Shown here piece after piece: positions 34,160-48,300 of a stretch of 64,000 bases of DNA. Origin of the DNA: Beroe forskalii (lineage: Eukaryota; Ctenophora; Nuda; Beroida; Beroidae). Every line of letters starts with the position of its first letter. The stretch's first letter is position 1. Location of the stretch: assembly GCA_011033025.1 (NCBI GenBank), contig WFMF01000008.1, forward strand, positions 563,001 to 627,000, in the 5' to 3' direction. The position numbers and the translations under genes were made by a program. The notes below the pieces were generated by a model. The model searched no databases. It saw only the letters and a list, made by a program, of their open reading frames with translations, and was not told where the DNA came from.

Positions 34160-36350
34160 GATTACAATCACCTATCCCTAATCAAGGTAAAACCAATGTT
34201 GGAACTATCAGTTGAATTTGAGCCCTTATTTAGTTATTTCTTCATTTCGATTTAGTGGACAAAAGCTATTAACTCAGAAGTATATTGTGCTGACTGTTGA
34301 GACGCAGAACTGAAAGTAAACTAGGTACTACTCACTATCTAAGAAGAAGGATGGAGGAAAACCTTCCAGTTCCGCTCCATGGCAGCACTAGACGCAAAAC
34401 CAAACGTCAAACAAACGCTAAATGGGGAGACTTCATTATAAGCAACCTCACAAATTTTAGTTTCCTTATAAGGAGTAATTTGTCCAGTGCCGATTAAAAG
34501 TTAGGTAAATGTTTCAAAACGCGCGGCGTCATTTATGCAGTAGGATCAAATTGCGCGACGCGCATCTGTTCCCCATTCGAACGTCACCTTTGCAGTTTGC
34601 CATACCTCATTTCTTTTGTCATGTCTCTAATCCATTTTTCAAACAAAAAATCATTTGAAAAATTGAAGCGTATTATAGAGCTTAGCTTTACAAATTTGAA
34701 ATACGCTGAAGCTTCCAAAACTTCGTAAGATGTTACCCTACCCCACGCCGCGCTCTACATTTGGCACGCAATGGCACATTTGCATTTTGCGCTCTCGCCA
34801 TCCGTGCCAGACGTTGGAGTACCGGCGGAGGCCATGGGCCAGGCAACGCCATCCATGTCCAGTCAGAAAAAATAGACGGACAAGGACAACTACCAAATCT
34901 GGATTGTTGCGCGTGGGGCAGGGTAAATTCCTAATTTACGAAGATGAAGCTCGCTGGATCAGACGCCTGACAAGGCCCTGCTGCCAGTAGAATTCTCACG
35001 AGTGTCCATAACTTCCACCAGCCATAGATAATCCAGGAGGTTCGTGTTAAGAGTAGCAAGACGCAGGAAGGAAATACGCGCGATGCATGGTAAAAAGAGC
35101 TTGTCGCGCCGCGCACTCGGTAAGCTGAAACCAGGGTCCTGGATAGGGCAAAATTTTCGGCACTGGATCAGATTACGTTACACGATGTGTACTAGACTGT
35201 GATGCCAGAGCAGAGGTCCGGTCTTGCATCACCTGTTGTACCTAGCTACGGCCAGACAAGGCGATCATTCATTTTTAAAAGCATGAAGTATATCAACCCC
35301 ATAAAACAACCAATTATTAATAGAATAAAAACTTTAGAATCAATGTAATTCTATTATCATAGTTCAATTAAATAGTCCATTAAATTAATGATTAATTATA
35401 TCATAGCTACAAACGCTTCTCACGATAGACTATCAGGGATCATAACGTCAATTGAAGGCATAGCTTTTGGAACAAATACAACATGGTTACACTTACGAAG
35501 GGAGAAGGGGTTTGAAATTGGCCACGAGTGAGCACCAACGCATTGACAACAACTGACCATCTTTCGTGAGTCGCTTTGATACTGATTTTAAATGTTGCTC
35601 CCGTATCTATTGTTAGATTCAAGGAACTTGATAATGTAGCTAACAAATACCAGTCTTCCAAACCGTGATTGAGATTCTCAACCCGTTCACGGCAAAGATT
35701 ATCGGTCTGAGTCTTTCATAAATATCTGTGAAAATTGAAAACTAAGTTATTTCAAATTCAATAAACTTGAATATAGCCTTCATTTTCAACTTCTAAAAGT
35801 TTGCTAAGCTAGCTTCTTGTAAAATGTAGTGGGGTTTAATGTCGATGAAGTAATGATCGCATAAATTTTATGCTAATTTCAAAGCCTAAAAATTCAAAGG
35901 AAACAAATTAAACTAAACAATGAATCCATCCATCGATAAAATCGAATCCAGTCACCCTTATCAATCTATTAAACCAGTCACTGTACTGAATCCAAGTCTA
36001 ACAATCAATCCATCTTTGATTAAGATAAATCCATCTTTGATAATGATAAATCCATCACTTCTTCATATCTTTTGGTAGAAACATGGATTTCATTCGGGAA
36101 CGTGGGATCAGGCTTGAATCTGAATAGGACTGTTCCAAATCGCCCAACTGAAGTTTATTCCCGCCAGAAGATCTTACGATATATCCAAAACGAAAGAGCT
36201 CAAATTTCCATCTTGGGAAGCGCTGATCTTCAAGAATAAAAAGTTGGTATGATGATAATAATCGCATCTTCCTTCTTCGCATGATATCACAAAGTCAATG
36301 AAAAACATCTGAAAACTGACAACTTAGATAACGCTGGAACACGTATATTA
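34160..36350. other. non-coding spacer downstream of the large minus-strand gene
   Basis: No convincing exon. Short frames at 34,297-34,497 and 34,730-34,990 lack recognisable features. CCATC(A/T)TTGAT repeats occur near 36,000-36,060. It includes the 3' untranslated region of the minus-strand gene. Confidence 0.35.
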
Positions 36351-36356
36351 TTTGAC

Positions 36357-39300
36357 TCAATCTTCCTGAATAACGAGCATGTCCTCGCCCGAAGGGTCCC
36401 CCAAGGATAAATCCTCGGCCCCCTCCGTCTCCACTGGATTCTCAGGGGCTAAAGATGTTGGTAAAGGAGTAGCAGTTTGTGGGTCACTTGTTTGGAATTG
36501 TTTGAGGAGATTCCGGATTCCCTCGTCGACTGACGCCGTTGATTCTGATCCAACCAGCTCCGGAACATTCTTCTGTAGTTCGTTGAGAGACGCGAGGATT
36601 TCGTCAATCTTTGAGTTCGGGGCTCCTGCTGAAACAAGAGCTGCGTTTCATTGGATGACTTGAGTTGGCTTCTTCAGGTAAATAGGTTACCATTTTAAGC
36701 TCGAAAGTACCATTTTTTCTGTCATTCAGATTATTTAACAAACTCAAAGTATCGAAGTTGATACTTACGTTCACTTTCAGTGCCAGATTGCCCTCGAACT
36801 TCTTTATTCGCAACCTGAATTGTTTTCGTAAGAGAAAGCCTATATAATCAAGGAGTCCCTATTTGTTTCATTTGAAAGCAACCTATCGACTTGAAGGATA
36901 CTTATGTAAGAAGAAGCCATCTCGCGATTTGAGATGAGAATCTTATCAATACAAAATCTGCATATTCTAGAAAATCTGATTTAAGTCACCGCGTTAATGA
37001 CTTACTGGAGTAGATGCTAGAGAAGGACCACCAGTTGCCATAGCCTCAGGATTGCTTGGCGAGACACCACGACCCTCCACATTCTCCGAGATATTGAGAC
37101 TGCTTGCGGAGGCAATGAGACTGTTAGCCATCAGAGCCTCAGCCCCCATTCCATTGTCAGTATCGGAAGAGGGTTGCTCAACTGAGGACAAGTCAGTGGG
37201 GTGGGCCGCCAGACCGGCGGAAGTGGGCATCAGAGCGTTCACTTGGGAGCCCCCCGTGGTGGAAGTGATGAGGAGATGCGCAGCTGTGGAAGAGGCGGCG
37301 TTAAGCAGCCCCGCAGGGGAAGAGGCGCTCAATAGCGCGGGGGAGGCGTTGGAGGTGGCGTTAGGGGTGGCTAAAGCGGCTGCTAGTTGGGGGAGCGGAA
37401 GACACGCTCAAATCAGGTTTAGAGTTGAGACTGATGGGGAACCCTTGCTGCTGGAGCAGGGTGATGTTGGAGAGGAGCGAGCTATTGACACTGACATTCC
37501 CTTCATTCCCCGCATTGGAGTGTGTGATGTTGGCGACTGTTTCGTTGGCGAAGTTGGAGGGGGTGGAGAGGGCGGGGTTCAGGAGGGGTTGGGGGAGGTG
37601 GGAGGGGTCAGAGACGGAGTCCTCGCCACAAATATCAACCAGATCATCTCCTTCACCTTCCTTGTTCACCTGACAAAGGGTTACTTCAGACAAAGTGTTA
37701 CTTCAAGGTCACTGGGATCAAGAACTAGAAATCAGCCTTCCTACTGGATTCAACAAGGTATAACGCAACCTAAACGCACTTTAAATAAACCCTAAATGTC
37801 CCCCTAAGAATACCCTAAATGACTCCGGGCGCCATCAAATGCACCTCAAACCATTCCTCAAAACCCCAACCTCAATACCTGAACGACGCGACTGTTTGCC
37901 ACCAAGTTGGACAGCACGGCTTTCAGCTGCTGCTCCGTCATGCCCAATACAGACCCTGGCCCTGAGCCAGCAGATGATGACGTCATCATTCCAGATGACG
38001 TCACAGCAGTGGACCCGGGATTGGGGGTGTTGAGGCAGTGCCAGCGGAGGAGAGAAGGGTAGAGGGAGGAGGGATCCGGCAGGGTTCAGCATCCCGTGGG
38101 AGGAGGAGAAGGGGAGGTAGCCCCCAGAGGGGGTTTGGGGGGTTGAGGGGTGTAGAGTGGGTGGTGGAGGGGTCGTGTATGGGCTGCCGTTCAGTTTAGG
38201 CTGAAAAGAAGGGGGAAGTGAGAACTATTAGTGAGGAATTTTCTCCTCTTATTAAAAATCAATGAAATTCGGAATGAAATTCAAACAACAGCTATTGTGT
38301 AAAATTTTGGTTTACACAAATTTTGTTCCTCAACACAAACCGAGATCGCATAACTTTAATAACGTCTACCTTTTTGGAGAGATGGTTGGAGGACGGAGTG
38401 ATTTGGTCTTGTTCTCTCTTGCACTGAGGATTTGACGGATTCCACCCTGGTCCTTGTTGCTGCTGTTGCTTTAGTTTGGTGTGTGAGTAGGTTTTAAATT
38501 GCAACCTGAGGAAATGCGTGTCAACGATAGGGACAACTACTAAAAAGGAAGGGAACGACGCAATTTCCGGCGGCGTTAAATGACACCCACCCGTAAGAAT
38601 GAATACAAGCGAAAATTTTCGATGGAAATGTCTGTAAGAGGGATTTAGAACACAAGGAATTAGGAAATATATTTCAAAGACTTTATTTGACTTTAAAAAA
38701 AAGAAAGAAGGTCTCACGTGTGGTAAAGGTCGAGGCACTCGCAGCACAGATCCCTGGTGTGGTAGTTCCTGCACTGTCCAGGCTTACTGTCCTTCTGATG
38801 CCACACCGTGCACCTAAACACAAGGAAATGTCTTTTAGAGGGAGTTAGACACAAGGAAATGTTTTTAGAGGGAGTTGAAACACAAGGAAATGTTTTTTAG
38901 AGGGAGTTAGACACAAGGAAATGCATGCTAGAGGGAGTTGATTAGTTGAAACACAAGGAAATGTATTTTAGAGGGAGTTGAAACACAAGGAAATGTCTTT
39001 AAGAGGGATTTAGAGCACAAGGAAATGCATGTTAGAGGGAGTTGATTAGTTGAAACACAAGGAAATGTCTGTAAGAGGGAGTTTAAACACAAGGAAATGT
39101 ATTTTGAACTTTGAATACTTTGTTTGAATATATGGACAATCTAGTGCAGGAAGCAGTTCGAAACATCTGTACAGTAGCAATTGTTCTCATACAAAAAGTA
39201 AAAAACAGATGATATTTTGCAAAAAAACACTCACAATTTAGCGGTGAGTCTGCAGTAGGAGGATGTAATGTCTTCCACCTTCTCGTTCAAAGTAGACTCC

Positions 39301-42300
39301 ACTTTAGAAATGTAACGCTGATTGAATCCTGAGGGAACAGTCGGTTTACCAAACCGAAACCGATAAACTGGTTAAACCAGCACTTTCTGTCTAACCGTAA
39401 CCGAATGAATCGAGTTCATATGGTAACTGGCCGTTTGCTATTTGGCCAGTATTCCTTCTCAGGCGTTTTACCTGGGCAAAGCAAGTGTTGGGAGACTTCA
39501 GAGAGTTTCCAAAACACCTCGCTAATATCCTTAGCCCCCACGGGACCACTGTTAACCACCCCTGCTGACCTCTTCTTCTGATCCCTTAGTGACCTCTACT
39601 GACCCACTAGTGACCCTCTAATGACCCCCTAGTGACCCCCTAGTGACCCCCCTTGTGACCCCCTACTAACCTGGACAAAGCAAGTGTTGGGAGACTTCAG
39701 AGAGTTTCCAAAACACCTCGCTAATATCCTTAGCCCCCACCCTGCTGACCCCCTTGCTGATCCCTTAGTGACCTCTACTGACCCACTAGTGACCCTCTAA
39801 TGACCCCCTAGTGACCCCCTAGTGACCCCCCTTGTGACCCCCTACTGACCTGGACAAAGCAAGTGTTGGGAGACTTCAGAGAGCTTCCAAAACACCTCGC
39901 TGATATCCTTAGCCCCCACCCTGCTGACCCCCTTGCTGATCCCTTAGTGACCTCTACTGACCCACTAGTGACCCTCTAATGACCCCCTAGTGACCCCCCT
40001 TGTGACCCCCTACTAACCTGGACAAAGCAAGTGTTGGGAGACTTCAGAGAGCTTCCAAAACACCTCACTGATATCCTTAGCCCCACCCTGCTGACCCCCC
40101 ACCGCTGATCCCCCTTAGTGACCTCTACTGACCCACTAGTGACCCTCTAATGACCCCCTAGTGACCCACTAGTGACCCACTAGTGACCCCCTACTGACCT
40201 GGACAAAGCAAGTGTTGGGAGACTTCAGAGAGCTTCCAAAACACCTCACTGATATCCTTAGCCCCCACCGGACCACTGTTAACCACCTTGTCCAAAACGA
40301 AGAACTTGTAGTAAAGTTTGTTCGTTATCACAACCCGTGCTGAAAGAGGGGGAAGTGAGAGGGGAGTTGAGCTGAAGTTAGAGAGGGGGTTGGAGTCAAA
40401 TATACTCGGGAGAATTGGAATATTTTTGGGGAAAAACGAAAGAAAACACGTTTTTCAACCAATTCGCAACATGCTGACAAGTCAATGAGGCTTGTCTTGT
40501 AATCGTATGAATTTTTAAAATCAGATGACAGTCATATCAGAGATAAAATTCTTGAATCAACCAACTATATTTCAATTAAACTGCTTCTACTACCGTACCT
40601 AAGGATAACAATAAACTTATAACGCACCAACGTGAATAGGGCCAAACTGAGGATGAATATCGATTTTATTTCTCGTCACCACTAGGATCAAACCCTCACT
40701 CTCGTTAGACGTTTGGTGGATAGTTGCTGAAATAAAGAAGGGTTTTATAGATGTTTGGTGGATATTTGCTGAAATGAACAGGGCTTTTTTTTCGAACAAA
40801 CAGTATCACCAGTTCAATATCAACATGGAATTGTTCCGTGAAATATACGGGCTTCTGACGAACAGCCAATCATTTCGCTCAACTATAATCAGGAAAATTA
40901 GGGTCACTATTAATATTAGAGCCAATGAAACAGGATTAGGGGACAGATCGGCCCCAGGGTAAGTGGCATATGGGGTCTGGGGCGGGGCCCCTGAAAGATG
41001 CAGTCTTTGACCTAAAATCTGCTTCTAACCAATCAAAATCCATGAATAACCTGTCAAATTGAAGACACTCTGATCGCTGATCTGCTTCTTGATGTTCTGG
41101 AACATTTCCAAACACTTCTCATTATCCATTATCACACCTGGTGAAGTTACATCGTCAGGGTCGTTAAGAAGACGGGTTTAGTAAAAACTGTCTCGCAGAA
41201 GTTTTTGAGCTCTCAAAGTGATGAGGTAGTATTTGACTAGATAATAAGATTTACACTTCTTCATCCGAGATAATTGTCTATTTTCAAGACAGACCTTGTT
41301 TTGCAAAATGTGTCTTTGACCGACCTTGTTTTTCAATGTGTATTGTATTTCAATGTGTACCTTATTGGCCCTTATTTAACCGGCCCTTAAGGACAAAAAC
41401 GACTTTGAGATTTTTGTCCAAAGGGCCGGTTAAAAAAATGGCCGGTTAAAATGGGGCCGATGAAATTAAAGGCCAGTTGATTGAGGTCAGATGAAACTTT
41501 TGTTACTTGGCTTATGTACTGGCAAATTCATTTGACCGTCATAATATAACACAGATAATGACTTAAATCATGATATTAGACCAGTATTTGAGTTTTTTGA
41601 TACAATTTACTTAGTGTAAGTTGGTTTTTGTGGCTACTTTTGAGCAAATTTTTCTTGTTTTTGGCAACTGATTCAAAAATTTTTGTCCAAGGGGCCGGTT
41701 AAAATGGTTCAAAAATGATTCGATTTTTGTCCATAGGGCCGGTTAAAAAAAGGGCCGGTTAAAAAAAGGCCGGCTAAATAAAGGCCAATAAGGTATTATT
41801 TTGACCGACCTTGTTTTGCAATGTGTATTGTATTTCACTGTGTGTTTTGACAGACCTTGTTTTGCTTTCTGCTGCTGACTCTGCTGAATAGCCTGGATGT
41901 TGCCATTGCTGGTCGCACTGTTGGTTGAGTATCCTATACTACTCACTGTAGCCACTGGTGCCTGGAAAGGTGAAAGGTTCAAAAGTGAGGGGTGAAAGGT
42001 TGAAAAGTGAGGTTGAAAGGATGGAAGATGAGGGTGAAAGGATAAAAGGTTCAAAAATGAGGGTTGAAAGGATAAAAAGTGAAATTGGAAGGTTGAAAAA
42101 AGCTGGAAGAAGAAAAGTTTCCACGAATAAATTTGCAAATCTCACGCGCCACAAGTCACGCAAGTCTATCCAATGACAATGAAATGATTTATCATATGAC
42201 TATCACGTGACTATCACGTGACCCCACCTGAGCAGAGGTGACTTTGTTGACGGGGACTGCAGTGTAGTTGGGCGGGGCGGAGCCCCCGGATTGGGAGAAG

Positions 42301-45300
42301 TTAGGGATTAGGAGCCGGAGCAGACGAACATTGTCATTGTCCAAGTGGGGGGTTGCACCCCCTCCCCCACTCACATCCTTCATCTGCTGAGAGGTAGACA
42401 ACGTCAGACAGACAAACAGATAAGCAGAAACACAGATAGACAGTCAGACAGATAGACAGACAAGCATACACAGTACATACAAAGAGATATAATACAGGTC
42501 CAGATATACAGACAGACATACTGTCAAACAGACAGGGAAACATACAGACAGAGAAACTGACATAGATAGACAGACGGCCTCAGGCATACGCACTGGCACC
42601 CGCACAAAATATAAAGAAAAGGAGGGGCAAGGTGTGTCTGCATGTGCATTGTGCGTAAGGATTAAGGAGTAATGATCGACCGGGGTCAGATAATAAGACT
42701 TGTGTGGGCAGTCTTTATCAACAATCAGCCGACACATCGCCTAGCTGGACGGCGAAGCAGCTATAGCTGGCGGTGCCGAGATGGCTTAAGGAAAGGTTAT
42801 AGTGGCGATGAGGCCACTAAGTGGCGAGGGCACATTTCTTGATTTAAATCCTGATATCGTCACCTTCAAATCAAAAGGTGATAACTTGAAAAGTATAGTT
42901 TTGAGATAATCGAAAAAAACTAATTTTCTTCAAAACTAATGGTCAAATGTTCTCAACTTATGGTTTTTTTGAATAGTATGTAATAATGTAGTATGATCAG
43001 ATAATGTTTTCACCCTCCCGATGTCCACCCAATTAATTACAATTAATTAATTAATTGAAAAGTTGACAGTTATCACCTTTGGTCGAAACTTTAATTTTAA
43101 AAATGATTTGAAGAGGTGATATTCTAATTATAACCTTTTGAATTACTTTTTCTCCTACTAAAGACAGCAGTATTATCACATATTATATTGAGTTATCACC
43201 TTATTGCCTTAAATTCCATAATTTCAAGATATCAAAATGTTCTTGAATTATTTAAAACTGATATTTGAAGACGACATCCTTTTTGTTATTTTCTTCGGTT
43301 CTTATTTTATTTTCAAAAAACACTAAAATTATAAAGTTTCATGAAATTTAATGACATCATTACGAAATTTCACGATTTTAGCGCCTTTGTAGTGATTTTA
43401 AGAAAAGAAAGCCCTATTAATTTTCATTTAGCCCTTTCATGATACTGTTCACAATTATTTTGTACCCTAAAACTTTATTAAAGTATTAAGTTTCAACTCA
43501 AATTGTGGCTGCTATTTAGCTATTTGTGTGAGTTCATCAAACTACTTTTCGGTAGTACTATGTACCATACTAGCATAAAGCTTTGACATGTCATGTCTGC
43601 TTGAAATTACATATTTCAAACTATTCAGAAAGTATGGAAGTAGAAACACTAAACACCATCTAAATTAACAATATCATCATGACGTCTTGAGCAAACCCGT
43701 GCTTTATTGAGGATTTATTACATTCCTTTTATCAGTCACAAAAATACTACTTTACATCTATCAAGTTTTACTTGTTACTTTGTTTTTGTGAAGAATGGCC
43801 AGAAATTAACATTTTATTTTATTTAACAAACTGACAACCATAGGGATAAAATCGTGTTTTCGGTCAGATATGTGGTTCTGATCATGGTTAATACCACTGT
43901 GGTCATCTTATTATTACAACCTATGTCATTCCAATTGATTAAATCAGAAAAAATCCTCCAAATCAGCAAATCATCCATTCATCGTAGAAATGAAATCGTG
44001 GCCTCTTGAATTTCCTATTAGTAATTTCCTAACTTGCAGATTCCAAATAAGGCAAAAAAATATTTTAGTAATAGAGCAATAGTACCCCAATCATCAATCA
44101 CTACAGCATTGTTTACAGGTACTCCAATTTTAAAAACAAATGGGTGACATAATAATGGAAATAATTTTGGAAAATGCATAACCATGTCATACCCAAGTTG
44201 TCAAAATGAACTGCTGGCACTGAAAAGAAATGGTTTCACCTCGATACTTTCTATATTATTGCTGACCAATGCTCACGAAAGCACGTCAAAACTTCCATAT
44301 ACTGTTAGTACCTACCTGAAATTACTATAATAGGTATTTTAGATTTCCTAGACGAATCTTTTGATACAACAGAGGCAATATTATAGTACTTAAAACATTC
44401 TTACAATTTCTTTATTTCTCAAATTGAGAACCCTAAATATGTGAAAATTACTAAACTGGGTTATAACTCAAGTTATAACCTGAAAATTAATAGAAAAAGC
44501 AAACAATCTTTTCAAAAATAGGGTTATAACTGGAAAGTTATAACCTTTTTTCGGAATTTTGGACTGTTTTATTCGTTGTTAAAAAAGGTGATATGTTGAG
44601 TTGCGAGCCCTATAAAATTTATTTTATTATTTCAAAATTATTTTTAGGGAGGTAATAACTCAAGTTATAACTTTTTGGCGTAAACTTTCTAAAAAAAATT
44701 TTGTTGCTGATTTTGGCTCAAATCACTTCAAAATTTCACTCACGGGTGCGCAATGAGATTCTGAATCACTTGGTAAGGTTTTTTTGAAAAGGTGATAACT
44801 CGAGTTATCACCTTTTGATTTGAAGGTGACGATATGTGCTTCACTACACGGTATCAATTATTTATCGTTATTGTATTGATTAAGTTGATTTCAAAGCCCT
44901 TATAGGTATCCCATCGTTGGCTTAGAACGGATACAAAACCACATGCAATACGAACAGAGGAACGAACCAAGCACAACCCCAGAACTATAACACTGCCTAC
45001 AGCTGCTAGATAGATATACCACCGCAGCGCATGCGTCTATACTCTATAGTGGTGTGCGTGTGTGTATGTCTGAGTGACTGTGTGTGTGAGTGTGTGTAAT
45101 GTCCTAATGTGCAGTGGTGTGAAGTGGTGTGTTTGTGCGAGTGTGTGCATGTGTGTCTGAGTGGTTGTGCGAATGGTGTTAGAGGGTGTTGTGGTGTTTA
45201 CCCTTTTGTTCACTGTGATGACATGACTTTCCACGTGACGCATTAGAATTTATTGATGACGTCATCACACACTACTCAATGTGATGACCTCACTCAGATA

Positions 45301-48300
45301 ATGGATATATCAATACCCCGCGCACGCCTATTTCTCGTGCGCGGCGTAAAGTAAACGCGCTGTGAGATAGGATATAAAACGTGAGAAGAGTGTGCAAGCA
45401 TCCAATGAAGTGACAGAACATGTGTAAGCATCCAATGAAATGACATCATTAACTCACCACTCTAAACCATGATAGTGTCAGCATTGTCAGCCGTCAATAT
45501 ATTTGATTATATAGTACAATAAACGCGTGCTAATTGACGAATGAATTGGCCTAATTTCAGATTATACACTTTATTTGGTTCATGCAGTTGTACTTTATAT
45601 ACATTGTTAATGACGTCATTATCATAGTTTAACGAAGTACTTTGTTGACGTGGTGAAGTCTATTGAGCTCTGAGGGCAGGTTAATATTCGCACAGTGGGA
45701 AGCGTGATTAAGTCTGTGGCTACTGACCAAAACGTGTGGCTATTGACGAAAACGTGTGGAGCGTCAATTTATACCTCGTGTTATCTGGCGATACCACTCG
45801 ACCCGAATGGTATCTTGCTTGGTAGCACTCGACTCGAGTGGTATCAGGAGATAGCACGAGTGTTACTCGAGTTGGTGTCATGCCACTCGGATTGGGGATA
45901 TACTATCGATGAAATTGAGATTAGGGCTCAGTTTTGAAGGGGAAAGAAGGGTGTATACCGTCAATTTAGGCCTCGTGATACGCCACAAGAAAGGTGGAAT
46001 GAAAGGAAATAAGGGTTGATTGATAACGAGAGGTATTTTGGGAATAAATTATGTGGTTCTATGTTAATTATGTGGTGAATGAGTTAATTACCCTAATTAG
46101 TGGTCTCATACCTGAAGTCCTGTCTTGGGGGAAGGTTCCAATCTGACTGCTGGTATTGGAGAAATGTACGGGGAGTTTGTTATGGTCGTTACAGCTCCTG
46201 AAAATTAGTAAATATAAGGACCTAATTAATGGATCAGAGGCGTCTAGCAAATAATGATGACCTAGGTTAATCACGCGGCAAAACCATTAATGTAAGAGCA
46301 AAAGTGGATATGAAATTGGTTTTGCTTTTGATAATTGATGACCAACATACCCACCATTCCATAACACAATAACGCCAGACTGTTTAAAGGCGAACATTAA
46401 ACTAACGTTACATCTGATAATTAAATCATGACATAACCAATTAGAATAACTTTGCGAAGGAGAATAACTTTGCGAAGGAGAAGGTGTCTCACCTGGTTGA
46501 GAGACGGACATGGCCCCTTTAATCCTGTCAATGAGGCGTTGTTGGAGGAGCTGCCTTTGTGACTCGCCGGCTTCACCAGCTGAAAGATGATTAGGGCAAA
46601 TCAACAACTTGACAACTAATCATCAACTAATTGACAACTAATTAACCACTTATTAGCTACTCGTTAACAACCAATTAACAGTTCATTAACAATCAATCCA
46701 GAGGAGTTAACTCAACTAGTGAAAATCGAATGAATTAAACAAAATCGTGTGCTGACATGCACACTGCATCAATCGCCGACACCGGATTTGATTAAGATCG
46801 CAATTCGCAACGCAGAATTTCCGCTTAAAAGTAGATACAGTATTCATCACGTTTTTATCAGCTGATAAATGTTTTTTGTGTTTTATGGTTCTATCTCCTA
46901 CGGAATAACCAACTATTGCACTCAACTATAATCAGGAAAATAAGGGTCACTATCAATATTAGAGCTAATGAAACAGGATTAGGGGAGAGATCGGCCCCAG
47001 GGTAAGTGGCATATGGGGACCGGGGCGGGGCCCTGAAAGATGCAGTCTTTGACCCAAAATCTGCTCCGAACCAATCTGCTTCAAGTACCTGTCAAGTTAA
47101 AGACACTTTGGTCGCTGATCTGCTTCTTGATGTTCTGGAACATTTCCAAACACTTCTCATTATCCATTATCACACCTGGTGAAGTTTCATCGTCAGGGTC
47201 GTTAAGAAGACAGGTTTTGTAAAAACTGTCTCGCAGAAGTTTTTGACTCTCAAATTGATGAGGTAGTATTTAACTAGAGAATAAGATTAACATCCGAGAT
47301 AACTGTCTATTTTCAAGACCTTGTTTTGCAAAATGTGACTTTGACCGACCTTGTTTTTCAATGTGTATTGTATTTCAATGAGTATTTTGATGACAGACCT
47401 TGTTTTGCTTTCTGCTGCTGGCTCTGTTGAATAGCCTGGATGTTGCCATTGCTGGTCGCACTGTTTGTTGAGTACCCTATACTACTCACTGTAGCCACTG
47501 GTGCCTGGAAAGGTGAAAGGTTCAAAGGTGAGGGGTGAAAGGTTCAAAAGTGAGAGGTGAAAGGTTCAAAAGTGAGGGGTGACAGGTTCAAAAGTGAGGG
47601 TTGAAAGGATGAAAAGTGAAATTGGAAGATTGAAAAAAGCTGGAAGAAGAAAAGTTTCCACGAATAAATTTGCAAATCTCACGCGTGACAAAGGTCACGC
47701 AAGTCTATCCAATCACAATGAAATGATTTATCACGTGACTATCACGTGACGTAACCCACCTGAGCAGAGGTGACTTTGTTGACGGGGACTGCAGTGTAGT
47801 TAGGCGGGGCGGAGCCCCCGGATTGGGAGAAGTTAGGAATTAGGAGCCGGAGCAGACGAACATTGTCATTGTCCAAGTGGGGGGTTGCACCCCCTCCCCC
47901 ACTCACATCCTTCATCTGCTGAGAGGTAGGCAACGTCAGACAGACAGTCAGACAGACAGTCAGACAGACAGTCAGACAGACAGTCAGACAGACAGTCAGA
48001 CAGACAGTCAGTCAGACAGTCAGACAGACAAACAGACAGATAGACAGATAAGCAGAAACAGACAGATAGACAGACAAACATACACAGTACACAATGAGAA
48101 ATAATACAGGTCCAGATATGCAGACAGATATACAGACAGACAGACAGGCAAGCATACAGGCTGTCACACAGACAGACAAGGATACACACAGAGAGACAGC
48201 CAGACAAGATACAGACAGACAGACCGGCCTCAGGCATACACACTGACACCCGCACAAAATATTAAGAAGATGAGGAGGTAAGGGTGAGTCTGCATGTGCA

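Larger units (their letters stand above)
40875..46905 (-). repeat. five-exon tandem duplication, copy A
   Basis: Matches 46,921-50,685 over exons and introns. Contains exons 46,579-46,493, 46,197-46,112, 42,386-42,228, 41,961-41,856 and 41,137-41,051. It is longer than copy B because of two transposon insertions (41,360-41,793 and 42,858-44,831). Confidence 0.9.

Noticed and set aside
42771..42830. tRNA-like A box, GGTGCCGAGATGGCTTAAGG (also ~48,425)
   Set aside because: No matching B box or cloverleaf follows; the second copy is due to the block duplication. Possibly a tRNA-derived SINE trace at best.
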